Assembly: GCF_949987535.1 (NCBI RefSeq)
Contig: NC_080081.1
Span: 37,240,428 to 37,304,427 of the forward strand
DNA length: 64,000 bases
Source: Balaenoptera acutorostrata
Taxonomy: Eukaryota > Chordata > Mammalia > Artiodactyla > Balaenopteridae
Reading direction: 5' to 3'
Part shown: in pieces, positions 11,101 to 24,290 of the stretch
Position numbering within the stretch: the stretch's first letter is position 1
How the letters are laid out: each line of letters opens with the position of its first letter
The notes under the pieces: generated by a model
Told to the model about the DNA's origin: nothing
The model's database searches: none
What the model saw: the letters and a program-made list of their open reading frames with translations, nothing else
Made by a program: the position numbers and the translations under genes

Positions 11101-11865
11101 ATGATGCCATCTTTTTCCCTTGTTTCTTTCAAGATTTTCAGTCTTGTCCTTTTTATGAGATTAGCAGTAGATCTGATTCATTTAATGCTACTTAAAATTT
11201 GAGTTTCTTGAGTGTGTGTAGGTTAATATTGGTCATGAAATTTTCAGTCTTCAGACATTATTTCTTCAAATATTTTTTTCTGCCAATTTCACTCTTTCTA
11301 CTTTTTCTGGGACTCTCATTAGGCATATATTGTTGCACTTGATGGCATCCGATAGGTTCTGTTCATTTTTCTTCATTTCTTTTTCTTTCTCTTACTCAGA
11401 CTGGATAATCTCCATTGACCTATTTTGAATTTCACTGATTATTTATTCTGTCAGTTCAAATTTGCTCTCAAACACCTCTAGTAAATTTTGTATTTTGCTT
11501 ACTGTACTCTTAAGCTCCAAAATTTCTATTTGTTTATATTTTTTAAATTCTATTTGATGAGGTATTATTACCATACTTTCATTTAATTCTTAGACATGAT
11601 TTTCTTTAGTCCGTTGAATGCATTTACAATAGCTAATTTCAAATCTTTCTTTGGTAAATTTAATATCTGTCTTCCCCTGGGGACAATTTCTATTGACTCT
11701 TTCTATGTTGAGACCATAATTTCCTGTTTATTTTCATGGTTTTTATTTTCTGATAAAACCTGGACACATTACTTAATATATAACATGGCAACTCTGCCTA
11801 TTATATGGTGCTCCTCCTCAAGGTTTATTGTTATGGCTGTTTTGTTGTTGTTGTTGCTGTAGCTA
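8165..11865 (-). mobile_element. Old L1M-type LINE-1, decayed, with internal deletion
   Basis: Reading down the minus strand, ORF1-like sequence lies near 10.5-11.6 kb, ORF2 endonuclease/RT-like sequence near 9.0-10.25 kb, the ORF2 C-terminus near 8.6-9.0 kb, and an old-type 3' UTR at 8165-8460. Around 9035-9050 the order jumps from the C-terminal region straight to RT-domain sequence, which implies that roughly 1 kb of ORF2 is missing. All frames are full of stops. No TSD is visible. L1M is assigned by resemblance of the 3' UTR and the level of decay. Confidence 0.75.
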
Positions 11866-12790
11866 CAGTTGTGGTTATTTATTTGTTTAGTGACTCCTTG
11901 GGCTAATTCTTAAAGTTTGTTTCCTCTGTAGTGTGTGGCCGTTGATGTCAGTGTTTTGTTAGCTAAGTGTTCAGCTAATGATGGCTAGAGATTTCCTTAA
12001 ATGCATTGAACCAATAAATCTTCCACCCTTCAATGAAAAGGTTCAGCTTCAATTGGAGCAGGCTTCAATTCTTAGGCAGTTTACAACTCTGCATTAGCTT
12101 TCACTTATAGCTTGTGAAAGGCCTCAGTGTTAACCACATTGAGTGACTGGAGCCCACTCAGGTATTTCCTGGACAAGCATATAGTCCTGCAAATGAGTGT
12201 GCCTTTCTAGATTCCCCAGGAAAGCATTTTGAACTCTCTCAGTGAACAACTTGTTTCTCAGTTCTTCTTTTTCACTCTTATTCATGGTTCTGTTTATACC
12301 ACCAATTATCACAGCCTCAGTCATCTGCAGTGTTAAACAAATGCCACTGATAGTTTCCAACAAAAGCTTTGGGAATAAGGCATTTCCCACAATGGAGCAC
12401 AAATCCAGACAGATAACAACAATGCCCTGGGAATGAATCTTTTTCATGGTGTTGCAAGGCAGGTCAAGAAGTAGCAGTGCTCCAGAAATAGGAACTTTTA
12501 GTAACTCCATACATTATCTGTTCCCTCTGGCAGTTTCAAGGTTGCTGGTTTCACATCAATTGTATTTGTAAAGTGATGGGTTGGTGCTGGGAGGAGATTG
12601 ATTCATGACACTACAAATCCTGTTATTCTTACCAAGATTCTGCAGATATTCTTGAATAAACAGATTTTTTTAAACCTTTGTTTTATTTGCAGAGTTCTGA
12701 AAATGCTGATATTGGTTATTTTTGCCCGTTGTTTTGCTTCCTTGGAGGAATAGATTACAGAGATCTTCATTCCATCATTTTAGCAGTCCC
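11866..12790 (-). mobile_element. Probable 5' region of the same old L1M
   Basis: This block continues directly upstream of the L1M ORF1 remnant in the same orientation with no visible junction. It ends near 12790, where plus-strand wording (ccatcattttagcagtc) recalls an L1 5' tip. It holds the ORF at 12130-12510. The alternative is a separate decayed insertion. Confidence 0.45.
12130..12510 (-). CDS. 126-codon ORF of unknown function in the L1M 5' region
   Basis: An uninterrupted ATG-to-stop frame of 126 codons. The protein has a hydrophobic first half (VPISGALLLLDLPCN, IVVICLDLCSIVG) and a charged second half (NKSEKEELRNKLFTERVQ), ending EIPEWAPVTQCG. In-frame sequence just upstream contains stops, so if this was a larger coding unit it is broken. 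I do not recognise the family. It could be a relic of a coding stretch in the old L1 5' region, a processed pseudogene fragment, or chance. There is no sign of an active host gene: no clear splice structure and no CpG promoter nearby. Confidence 0.3.
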   Translation of the reverse strand: MELLKVPISGALLLLDLPCNTMKKIHSQGIVVICLDLCSIVGNALFPKLLLETISGICLTLQMTEAVIIGGINRTMNKSEKEELRNKLFTERVQNAFLGNLERHTHLQDYMLVQEIPEWAPVTQCG

Positions 12791-15700
12791 ACAAATTTTA
12801 TTTTATTTTAAATCATAGTTTTATTCTATTAACTGTCTCTTTCACACCTTTTAAACTGTGAAATAAAGAGGCAAATTTTATTTTGTGATATTTCTGCCAC
12901 TGTGAAAATAATTTTTCTACTTTGCTTTTCTTCACCTTGTATCCCCTTCAAACTTCGTTTTATGAAAGGGGTTTTAGGTTTGATAATAACTGTAACAAGG
13001 GAATAGTTTAAGTTGTATTCAATGCATACATATATAGATTTTTGTTTTTGCTTTTTTACTAAATGTGGGGTGAATACAATGTACTCCACTGAACTCATGG
13101 ATGGTATTTATTTTGATTTCCTTTTGCACAGGGCTCATCTTTAGGTAGGAATCTCATATCAAACTTTTCACTGTATGAAGTTTAAATGCTATTACAGCTA
13201 GGTTCACTTGGCTATTAAGTCCCAGATCACAGCCCTTAGAACTTAGTTTTTCTTGAATCTGATTGCACCACCATTAAATCATGACCATGTTTACTATGGC
13301 TTTCTTTCTTTGAGCTCAGAGACGTATTGAAATTATTAATGATATATTTATTTTTGTCCATCGTTTGAGTGTCCAAACCTAAGGCATGAGAATAACCTTA
13401 GCTCTCCAGGTTCCAGTCTTCTTTTATTGCAAATATAATTTTCATTTTCTTGCTCAAATTCACTTCAGTAACTGCCCATTCTTAATGTATATTTATTTAT
13501 GTTTGCCTCTAGGAGAATTTATCAATGACATGACTCCTGACAATCTCTTCAACTTCATTTCTTAGAAATCACTCTTTTTCATATGTACACTTCAATTCTG
13601 TTTTATGGGTCTGGGTTACATATTTGCCATTCCCTTTGAAGTCTAAGGCCACTTCTTGCTTTTCCAACCTTTCTTCATCCTTCAAAGACTACTCTTTTAT
13701 GAAGTTTTTGGCAAGCTAAACATAATGGCTTTTTTTTTTCTAATAATTTAAACGTTCTTATCTCTTGTTGAGTTCAGCAATTGTGCTTAATTTATATTTT
13801 TGTCTCCAGTACTCATTACAGTTTCTGACTTATTTTACACACTGAAAAAATATATTTACTGAACAAACATATCGATGTATCATATAGTGTATGATTCAGA
13901 AAACTGAATAATGATATCATAATTGAAGATAAAATAGAACAAAATATTGTTCACCTGTAGTTCGTTTTTATTATAGGAAAAAATAATTAACTTCATTGAA
14001 ATGTATTGCTTCTCATTCATTTACCTTTACAATGAAAGACTCAAACATCCAAGTTGCTACTTGTCTAAAATATATTCAGATTTGAAGTGATTAAAAACAT
14101 TCTGTACAAATGAGACTTATTTCAATAAATATGACTTTCTTGGATAAGACAAATGACTATGTGCCTTATAAAAACAACTTTAACATTATCAGTAAATTGT
14201 TAGAAAATATATATATGTATATATCTTTGATTCTAATAGTGTACAATTTTCCTTCAACCAACTAATTAATCTTTTTTATAAGGCAAAGCAGATTGACTAT
14301 TGAAATTCATATGTTATCAAGTTATTCCACCATGATCATTTGAAATATGTCAGCCAGAATGACTTGATATTGCCTTTTGTCCTTTATTGAATAATATGGA
14401 TTTACTGATTATTATACCTATGCAATTTGATTTTATTTCTAATTAAGGCCATGTTCTCACAGTAATCACTAATTACATTATTGTTTTACTCTGTTATTTA
14501 GACAAGATAAGTCATTTGAAGATTAGAATATAGATCAAATGTTAAATAAATGGTTATTGTATATAAAATATTGCATTTTATATACTACCGGGTTAAAAAG
14601 GTAATTTAGAACTCTGTAAACTTTTGATATAATTGTTTTGATTTATTTAATTAAAAAAATCACATTAGTTTCTGTAATTGTTTACCAGGTATATAAAAAT
14701 GCAGTTTTAATTTAACAAAAAAATGTCATTTCTGTTGATATATTTAATAGTATGCCTGCTTTTAAGAATTCATGACGTGTACAAAAATATCAAAGTGGTC
14801 TATTATATTTAATGCAAAGGATTCATATTTAGTACAACATTCCACAAAAAACAGAGATAATACATAAAAAATGAAACATGGTTATAATTTTTCTACTTTT
14901 GAAATAACTAACACTCCTCCCTGGTTAAATACAAATATAAACACACACACACACACACACAATGAAGGAAAAAAAGGAAAATAATGGAAAGGAAACATTA
15001 CCAGTATTCATTAGGTACACAATTTCCCACCCCAGAGATAACCATTCTAACAGGGGCCTAATGTTTCCTTCTGAGTTTCCCAGAGATCATCTATCCAGTT
15101 ATTTGGGGAGGGAATGTATAACTGGTTGTGTGCTAAATACTACATTATCTGTTTTTCCCTTGCTTTATTTAACTACAATTTTTTTAAAATTGATTATGAT
15201 TCACTGACAGACTATGTAGTGCATCCATCTAATCAAATTGTAGACCACTATAACTTTACATGGGAGGAAGTTAATATACCTAACTAATCTTAATGTACAG
15301 TTTTCAAATACTTTATCAAATAATGCTATAATAAATAATCTTTTCTTAATATATCTTTTCTAATATTTACAAGTTTATAGGTAAAATAAAATTTTACATA
15401 GTACAAATAAATGTTTTTTTAGTAGATGTTGCCAAATTTTTCTCCAAAGCTGTTTAATACTTTTTATTATCACCTGGAATTCATGGTAATGCCTGTTATT
15501 TTCCACATGGCTGCAACACAAAATGTTCTTACCTTTTTTATACTTTATTTTTACCAACTATGTGACATCTAGGTTTTCATAATTTTAATTTGTATTTTTA
15601 AAATTACAAATAAGTTTGAGAATCTTTTGATATGAGTAAGAATAAGAGCTATTTCCTTTGCCTTTCTACCTAACTGTATACATACATATAACTAGTACTA

Positions 15701-17355
15701 ATATATTTAAATATAAATGTATATACTACACAGAATCTAGCAAAATATTATATTGACAATTAAATTAACCATTTGAAGTTCTCTGAATAGGTCATTAGTT
15801 ATAATGCTTTCTCAAGTTTAATTTCATCAAAAATTGTTGATGCTGTATCCACAAAGTTGACATCTCTTTTTAAGACATATTCTTTGAAGTACATTTGAAT
15901 CACTTTTGTAAACTTGAAGAGTCTACAGTAATTTATTTGTGACATTTAATATTAAATCCAGAGTACTTAAGTGGCTAATGAGTTTTATTTAATGGTGATT
16001 CTTTGGATTCATAATTTAAAGTCATTTTCTTCAGTCACTGATTGGTTGTACTGAATTATTAATACCTTCATATTAATCTTGTCCCATTTTGTTATAAATC
16101 ATCTCAGCTCATCTGGGTTTTGCAGTTAAACAAAGTATGTGACGCTCGGTGGGATACTTTTCTACGTAGTGTTAATGTACCTGCATGATGATGTAATGGA
16201 GGTAATGTCACAGGAGCCACCCTACAGTTAGTGCAGCTAACCACCTAGATGTGATAGCATAATTTGAAAAATTAATGTGCTCTCTCAGGCCGTTTTTTTG
16301 CATATTTGTTCTTTTATTGCATAGCAGTCCACTTAAAGAAATAAACTATTCTTTATCTACCAAACATAGATTTTCCCCAGTTAAAAATAATCTTTGTGAC
16401 AGTTTAATCTTACCACAATTCATGACAAAATGAATATGACACATTTTCTCTAAGTCAAATTCTCAGGAATTTTACTAATGGTCCATTTAATGTTCCATAG
16501 AGGTGAACATTTAAACTGGCAGAAAGCTGGCAGCTGCAATTAACAATGCAAGCTGTCAAAGTCAACAGTAGCAGCTTTATTTCAATAAAGTATTCTAGCA
16601 GATATCATTTGTAAATTGAATACAAAAATTCCATGAAATAATATAGGCACACAAAGCTAAGGATGAAATGGCCTATTATACTGTACATGGTAAGATTAAT
16701 GTCATTCCTGAGGTTTTAATGATACAATTTGATGGAAGGACCTGAAATAGAGGTGAAAAGGGGTAAACATGTTGTCTCGTCATTATTGTCAGCATGAATT
16801 TAGATGTAAGTAGCATTTTGTCTTCTATTTCATCTCCACCAAATTAACTATTTTTTCTTCAGTCATTTATTGGTAAAAATATATATATTTTTTGTCATAA
16901 GTTTCAAGGAACAGTGGAATGCTAATGGTAATAAAAACAGGAATGGACACTGAGACTATAAAATGCTTGTTTCCATTACTAGCCTGTTAATTACCTATTC
17001 ATTCCAGTTTTGTATTCAGAATTTAACATTTTTGAGGTTTTTGTTGTTGTTAAAACATATTTTGAAAGATTCACCCTCATCATGTCTTTGCATTACTGTT
17101 GCCTTTAGTAATCAAATTTATTTAAAGAGATTTTTGAAAAGTTTACGTGATTAACCACAAAAAACAAATTAAATAATCAAAGCCTTTTAATATATTTTAT
17201 ACTCCAAAGTTTTCCCCTACAATATTAGTGATCAGTATTTATGTGATTATGTGAGTTTGTGTCTGTATGTACATACTAGTTTGCATCAGGGTATTAATCT
17301 AAATAAGAATATCACAATTACTTTTCCAGATTTCTGATTACAGATACATTTAGGT
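12791..17355. other. AT-rich unique sequence, no gene seen
   Basis: About 4.5 kb with short ORFs only (largest about 80 codons) and low-complexity A/T tracts. A faint L2/MIR-like look around 13500-13870 (ccttcaaagactactc, then a degenerate end) is too weak to call firmly. Confidence 0.6.
14940..14961. repeat. (AC)n microsatellite
   Basis: About 10 dinucleotide units, uninterrupted. Confidence 0.95.
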
Positions 17356-17412
17356 ATATGAATTCAATATATGAATTCAATTCAATTCACTGAATTCAAT
17401 TCAATTCAAATT
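17356..17412. repeat. ATTCAA-type short repeats with palindromic GAATTC cores
   Basis: The short unit (g)aattcaa or tgaattcaat is repeated about seven times with interruptions. Each GAATTC is self-complementary, so the block can fold into small hairpins. Confidence 0.7.
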
Positions 17413-17493
17413 CAATATATGAATGAGACTTTCTTAAAAGTTTGAAGAAACAAAAGATATGTTAGCATTCTCAATTTAGAATTTCTCTTCAGA

Positions 17494-17519
17494 AAAATAT
17501 TCTCTCTCTTCTCTCTCAC

Positions 17520-17558
<39 letters not shown>

Positions 17559-17640
17559 CACCTACATCTCTCATTCTGTCTTTCTCTGTCTCTTGATAGG
17601 TAGATAGATAGATAGATATTGATTGATTTATCTATATGTA
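17494..17640. repeat. Compound microsatellite (TC)n-(TA)n-(GATA)n
   Basis: Tandem TC units from about 17494 to 17549 are followed by a short TA run, mixed TC, then GATA units at about 17605-17620. Confidence 0.9.
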
Positions 17641-17699
17641 GAGATAATAGATATTTTTATAGAGAGAAAAAAATTAGATACATCTATTTCTATATCTAT

Positions 17700-18336
17700 A
17701 TCCATCTAACTTTCCACAATAACATGGCACCACTTACCTACTAGTATGACTGAAAATTTAAGAATAAAGACTACTGGTACTACATATGGACAAGGATGTG
17801 GAAAAACTGGAACTCTCATAAATTGATAACGAAAATGTAAAATAAAATAAAAATTTTGGGAAATTCTGCCACTGCCTTAAAAATGCCATTTCCTTAACAC
17901 ATACCTACCCTATGACCACTACTTCCACCATTATATTTTTATTCAAAAGAAGTAAAAAATATGTATATTTACAAAGGTTTGCATAATTTTCATACTTCCC
18001 TTATTTATAATTGTCAAACTCTACAAACAATTTTGTTTAGAATGCTTCCACAGACTGGGACATATTCTTACAATAAAATGCTGTTAAACCATAAAAAGTA
18101 ACACTCTCATATACACACAACATGGAAAGTCTGGAAAAATAGCATATAGTGGTATAAGACTTGCACAAAAGAGTAGATAATACATGATACTTGGAATTGG
18201 CAAAAATAATCTGTGTAAAAAAAAGTGATTGAAATAACTGTTGCTTCTGAGGTTTGAGGAGTAAGGATTAAAGATGCATAAGAGAAAGTTCAGAGGTGCT
18301 GGTAATGTTTTATATCTTGATAAAGCTTTAAGCTAT
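17700..18336 (+). mobile_element. Old L1 3' portion, part 1 (split by a younger L1)
   Basis: Plus-strand decayed sequence typical of an ancient L1 ORF2 C-terminus and 3' UTR (gtatatttacaaaggtttgc, then ataaaatgctgttaaacc). It is interrupted at 18337-19051 by a younger L1 and resumes with cacttgtcaacactcactga at about 19044. Confidence 0.65.
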
Positions 18337-18354
18337 AAAAGTGTATGCATTTGT
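18337..18354 (+). repeat. TSD, left copy, of L1 18355-19033
   Basis: aaaagtgtatgcatttgt, matched at 19034-19051 with one mismatch (t/c). Confidence 0.9.
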
Positions 18355-19033
18355 TAGAACTACCATATGACCCAGTAATCCCACTACTTGGCATATACCC
18401 TGAGAAAACCATAATTCAAAGAGATACATGTACCGCAATGTTCATTGCAGCACTATTTACAATAGCCAGGACATGGAAACAACCTAAGTGTCCATCGACA
18501 GATGAATGGATAAAGAAGATGTGGCACATATATACAATGGAATATTAGTCAGCCATAAAAAGGAACAAAATTGAGTTATTTGTAATGAGTTGGTTGGACC
18601 TAGAGTCTGTCATACAGAGTGAAGTAAGTCAGAAAGAGAAAAACAAATACCATATGCTAATGCACATATATGGAATCTAAAAAAATAAGGACTGATGAGC
18701 CTAGTGGCAGTGCAGGATTAAAGATGTAGATGTACAGAACAGACTTGATGACACAGGGGTGGAAGGGGAAGCTGGGATGAAAGGAGAGAGTAACATTGAC
18801 ATATGTACACTACCAAATGTAAAATGGATGGCTAGTGGGAAGCTGCTGTATAACACAGGGAGATCAGCTAGATACTTTATGATGACCTAGAGGGGTGGGA
18901 TAGAGAGGGTGGGAGGGAGGCTCAAGAGGGAGGGTATAGGGGGATATATGTATACATATAGCTGATTCACTTTGTTGTACAGCAGAAACTAACATTGTAA
19001 AGCAATTATACTAAATAAAGATATATTAAAAAA
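18355..19033 (+). mobile_element. 5'-truncated young-type L1, nested in an old L1
   Basis: It encodes the ORF2 C-terminus (PYDPVIPLLGIYPE at the start, then PSTDEWIKKMWHIYTMEY) on the plus strand, broken by a stop near 18546. The 3' UTR (ggggtgggatagagagggtg) and the tail attaaaaaaaaaa follow. It has an 18-base TSD with one mismatch, and the host element reads through when the insert is removed. Confidence 0.9.
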
Positions 19034-19051
19034 AAAAGTGTATGCACTTGT
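19034..19051 (+). repeat. TSD, right copy, of L1 18355-19033
   Basis: aaaagtgtatgcacttgt; the first A bases overlap the poly-A tail. Confidence 0.88.
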
Positions 19052-19115
19052 CAACACTCACTGAATAGGTACTCTTAAGACTTGTGCATTCCAAAGTTTA
19101 TAAATTTTATATCAA
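19052..19115 (+). mobile_element. Old L1 3' portion, part 2
   Basis: Continuation of 17700-18336 after the nested L1 (ctcactgaataggtactctt). Confidence 0.5.
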
Positions 19116-19389
19116 ATAGTATATATACATATGTATGGGTTATTATCATATATTGGACTATTGATATGCATGCTGAAGCATTTGTGGAAAAATGAATCAT
19201 AGAAAGTGAGATGAACTTTTTGTATACAGTAATCAGTAAAATTCTACTTGTACAGTCTAGATGGAGAATATATGGATGTTCACTGCAAAATTGTTTCAAC
19301 TATTTTATATTAGAAAATTTTAGTAATAAAATGTTGACAGTAAAAAGTGAGTATATAAATTCTTTTTACTACATCGATGTCAGTTTTCC

Positions 19390-22300
19390 CATTATTTTAT
19401 TTTTTACTTATTTTTTGATTCAAAAATTGTATAGATTATACTCCATTTATAGTTATTATAAAATATTGGCTGGATTACCTGTCCTGAACAATATATCCTT
19501 GTAGTTTATTTATTTTATTCATAGTACTGTGTTTGTACCTGTTAATCCCCTACCCCTAATTTACCTTTCCTCCTTTTCCTCTTCCCAGTGGTAACCACTA
19601 GTTTGTTCTCTATATCTGTGAGTCTCATTTTTATTATATTTACTAGTTTATTTTATTTTGTATGTTCCACATATAAGTGATAACATACATCATTTGTCTT
19701 TCTCTGTATGACTTATTTCACTAAGCAAAATACCACCCATGTGTTGCAAATGACAAATTTTCTTTCTTTTTCATGGCTGAGTAATATTCCATTGTGTTTG
19801 TGGAACACACACACACGCATATATCACATCTTCTTTATCCATTCATCTGTTGATGGACACTTAGGTTGTTTCTATATAATGGCTATTGTAAATAATGTTG
19901 CTATGAACATTGGAGTGCATGTATCTTTTTGCATTAGTGTTTTTGCTTCCTTCAGATATATACACAGAAGTGGAATTGCTTGATCATATTGCACTTCTAT
20001 TTTTAGTCTTTTGAGGAACCTCCCTAATGTTTTCCACAATGGCTGCACCAACTTCCATTTCCACCAGCAAGGTAGAGTTATTCCCTTTTCTCCACATAAA
20101 AGCCAACATTTGTTATTTGTGGTCTTGATAATAGCAATTCTGACAGGTATGAGGTGATATCTCATAATGGTTTCAAATAATTAGCAGTAATTATTTAGCA
20201 ATAATTTTCATGTTTCTGTTGACCAGGAACTTTGGGAAAATGTCTATCCAGATATTCTGCCAACTTTTTAATTGGGTTGTTTGTTTTTTCCATATTGAGT
20301 TGTATGTGCTGATTATATATGTTGGATATTAACCCCTTATTGGTCATATCATTTGCAATTAATTTGTCTCCTTTTCATTTTGTTAATGATTTCATTTGCT
20401 GTACAAAATCTTTTAAATTTAATTAGGTTCCATTTGTTTATTTTTCATTTGGTTTTCTTTTTTTAACCTTAGAAGCCAGATCCAAAAAATATTGCTACAA
20501 TTTAGGTCATAGAGTGTTCTGCCTATGCTTTCTTCTAAAAGTTTTATGCTTTCTGGTCTTACATTTGAGTCTTTAATCTATTTTGAGTTTATTATTGTAT
20601 ATAGTATGTGAAAGTGTTCTAATTTCATTCTTTTCATGTCTATGCTGTTATACCAGCATCACACTGTTTTTTCCTCCAGTATATATTCTTGACTACTTAG
20701 TTTTAGGTTAATTGACCTGAGTGTGTGGGTTTAGTTCTGGGCTCTTTATCATGTTCCACTGATCTATATGTCTAATTCTGTGCCAGTACCATACTGTTTT
20801 GATACTCTATCTTTGTTGTATAGTCTGAAGCCAGGGAGCATGGAATATTGACCTTTGTTCTTTCTCAAGATTATTTTAGCTATTCAGTGTCTTCTGTGTT
20901 TCCATACAAATTTTAAAATTATTTGTTCTAGTTCTGTGTAAAATGCCCTTGGTATTTTGATAGGGATTGCATTGAATGTTTAGATTGCTTTGAGTAGCTG
21001 TTCATTTTAATAATATTAATTATTCTAATCCATGAACATGGCATATCTCTACATTTGTGTGATCTTCAATTTGTTTTCTCAGAATCTTATAGTTTTTGTG
21101 GTACAGGTCTTTTGCCTCCTTAGGTGGGTTTATTCCTAGATATTTTATTCTTTTTCATGTGATTGTAAATGGGATTGTTTCCTTAATCTCTCTTTCTGAT
21201 AGTTTGTTTTTAGCATATATCAATGCAACAGATTTCTGTATATAAAATTTGTATTCTGCAAATTTACTGAAATCACTGAAGTGTTCTACTAGTTTTTTGG
21301 TTGCTTCTTTAGAATTCTCTAAGTATAGTATCATGTCACCTGCAAACAGTTTTTCCTTTCCAGTTTGGATGCATTTTATTTCTTGATTTTTTCTGGTTGC
21401 TATGGATAAGACTTCCAATATTATATTGAACAAAAGTGATGAGAGTGGGCATCCTTGTCTTTTTTCTGATCTTAGAGGAAATGCTCTCCACTTTATACCA
21501 TTGAATATGATGCTAGGTGTGGGTTTATCATATATGGACTTTATTATGTTGCAGTATGTTCCCTCTATACTCACTTTCTGGAGAGTTTTTTTTATCATAA
21601 ATGGATGTTGAATTTTGTCAAAAGTTTCTTTTCTGCATCTATTGAGATGAACAAATTGTTTTTATTCTTCAACTTGCTACTGTGGTGTATCACATTGATT
21701 GATTTGGGTATATTAAACCATCTTTGCATCCCTGGGATACATCCCACTTGATCATGGTGTATAACATTTTAATGTATTGTTGGATTTGGTTTGATAATAT
21801 TTTGTTGAGGATTTTTGCATCTATGTTTATCAGTGACGTTGGACTGTAATATTCTTTTTTTCTAATATCTATTTCTGGTTTTGGAATCAGGATGATGTTG
21901 GCCTCATAAAAGGATTTTTGAATCATTTCTTCTCCAATATTTCAGAATACTTTGAGGATAGGTGTTAAATCTTCTCTCAGTGTTTGATAGAATTCACCTG
22001 TAAAACCATCAGGTCCTGGAATTTTCTTTGTTGGGAATTCATTATTATTATCATTATTACTGATTAAATGTCATTACTGAAAATTGATCTGCTTATATTT
22101 TATATTTCTTCCTGGTTCAGTCCTGGGAGATTGTACATTTCTAGGAATTTGTCCAATTCTTCTAGGTTGTCCATTTCATTTGCATGTAGTTGTTTGAAAT
22201 AGTCTATTATGACCCTTGCATTTCTGTGGTGTGAGTTGTGATTTCTCCATTTTCATTTCTGATTTTGTTTGGGGCTCTCCCTGTTGCTTTATGTACCTGT

Positions 22301-24290
22301 CTAAAGTTCTATCAATTTTGTTTATCTTTTCAAAGAACCAGCTCATATCAATTATCTTTTCTGTTTATTTATTTTTTGTTTCCATTTCATTTATTTCTTC
22401 TCTGATCTTTATGATTTCTTTCCCTCTACTAACTTTGGGTTTAGTTCTTTCTTTTTCTAGCTCCTTTAGCTGTAAGGTTAGGTTGTTTATTTTTGAGATT
22501 TTTCTTGTTTCTTGAGGTAAGTTTGTATTGCTATAAACTTCCCTCTTAGAACTGTTTTTTCTGTGTCGAATAGTTTTTAAATCATTATATTTTCGTTTTC
22601 ATTTGTCTCCAAGTATTATTTGATTTTTTCTTTAACTTCTTCAGTGATTCACTGCTAGTTAAGTAGCATAATGTTTAGCTCCAAGTTTGTGTTTTTTGCA
22701 TTTTTCTTCTTATCGTTGATTTCTAGTCTTATAGTGTTGTGGTCAGAAATGATGGCTGTTATTATTTCAATTTTCTTACATTGACAGAAGCTTGTTTTCG
22801 GCCTAGCATGGTATCTATCCTGGAGAATGTTCTATGTGCACTTGAAAACAAAGTGCGTTCTGCTGCACATCCTTGTAATATGTATTACTGTATTATATAT
22901 ATTTAAATCAATTATATTATACATAATATAATATATAATATACATATTATAGTATATAATATATATTATATATTATATTATATATTATAAAATATGTATA
23001 ATATAAATATAATATAACATATTAATATAGTAGATATCAATATAATATATAGTATAATATATATTATATTACATATAACATAAGTATATATATTCTACTA
23101 TATGTTATATTGTTTTATATTATATATTATGTAATATATGTATTATATATGTACATATTATATATTATATAATATATGTATAATATATAATAAAATATGG
23201 ATATATAATAATATATACATAATAATATATAACATAATTAATATATATAATTAATTATATAATATAATTATATAATATAATGATATAGTAATATATAATA
23301 CAACAATCATAATTTAATAATTATTATATGTAATTTAATAATATGAATATATATCATATATAATAATTATTATATATAATACAATGACAGTATATAATAT
23401 TATAAATTAATATAACATAGTAAAATGATATATATATATAATATAACAATATAATAACATAATATAATATATGATGATGCATAATATATTTTATATAATG
23501 TAATATATATATTACTATATATAATAATATAATATATAACATATATTAATATATTTATCTGTGCATTTATGTGTATATATATGGATATATATATTTGGTG
23601 CATTTGCTGTAATGCGTCAATTACAGCCAGTTATCCTTATTCATTTTCTGTCTGAATGATTTGTTAATTGGTCTAAATGGGGTGTTAATTTCCACTGCTT
23701 TTACTGTGTTACTGTCAATTTATCTTTTTATTTCTGTCAATGTTTCCTTTTTTTATTTAGGTCATCTTATGTTGGATGCATATATATTTACAATTGTTAT
23801 ATCTTCTTCTTTAACTGATCCCTTGATCATATGTAATAGCCTTCTTTGTCTCTTGTAGCACTCATTGTTTTAAGTTTTATCAGGTTATTTTTTCTGATAT
23901 ATATATTGCTATTCAGCCATCTTTTGTTTTCCAGTGACATGGAATATCTTCTTCCATCCCCTCACATTCCATCTGTGTGTGTATTTCGACTTCATGTGAG
24001 TATCTTGCAGGCAGCATATATAAGGATCTTGGTTTTGTATCCATTCAGCTCCTCTATATCTTTTTATTAGTGCATTCAGTCCACTTACATTTAATGTAAT
24101 TATTGATATGTAATACTTATTGTCACTAGTGGACACTTGTACACATCTATAGCTGGATGTAACCCAGTGTTAGCTGTATGCATTTAGCATGTTATATTTT
24201 CCAATGTGAACTTGTTGGGTAATGTGAGGTCCCTCTCTTTTCAGGTATGTCTACCACTCTTTTGTCTTTTCTGTCATTTGAAACAGAAGT
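19390..24290 (-). mobile_element. L1MA-like LINE-1 with decayed ORF2, interrupted by A/T block
   Basis: The minus strand carries the 3' UTR (19390-19700), the ORF2 C-terminus (near 19872-20165), RT (near 21155-21926) and the endonuclease start (near 23909-24136, with [14 protein letters not shown] and CCLQDTH). Many stops and frameshifts break ORF2. The longest surviving piece is 147 codons at 21155-21598, spanning the RT active-site region, where FAGD replaces FADD. A 0.7-kb A/T-only tract at about 22874-23595 splits ORF2. Family assignment rests on the 3' UTR wording. Confidence 0.85.
22874..23595. repeat. A/T-only low-complexity block inside L1 ORF2
   Basis: About 720 bases of variant TA, TATAA and ATATTA units, nearly devoid of G and C. 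L1 ORF2 sequence stops at the left edge (ctgctgcacatccttgtaat) and resumes after about 23620 (cagttatccttattcatttt). Short Tyr/Ile-rich ORFs in it are artefacts. Confidence 0.9.

Noticed and set aside
17494..17640. Possible CRISPR-like or regulatory repeat array
   Set aside because: Simple di- and tetranucleotide microsatellite without spacers; the organism is a mammal.
23354..23603. Tyr/Ile-rich ORFs
   Set aside because: Translations of an A/T-only low-complexity tract.
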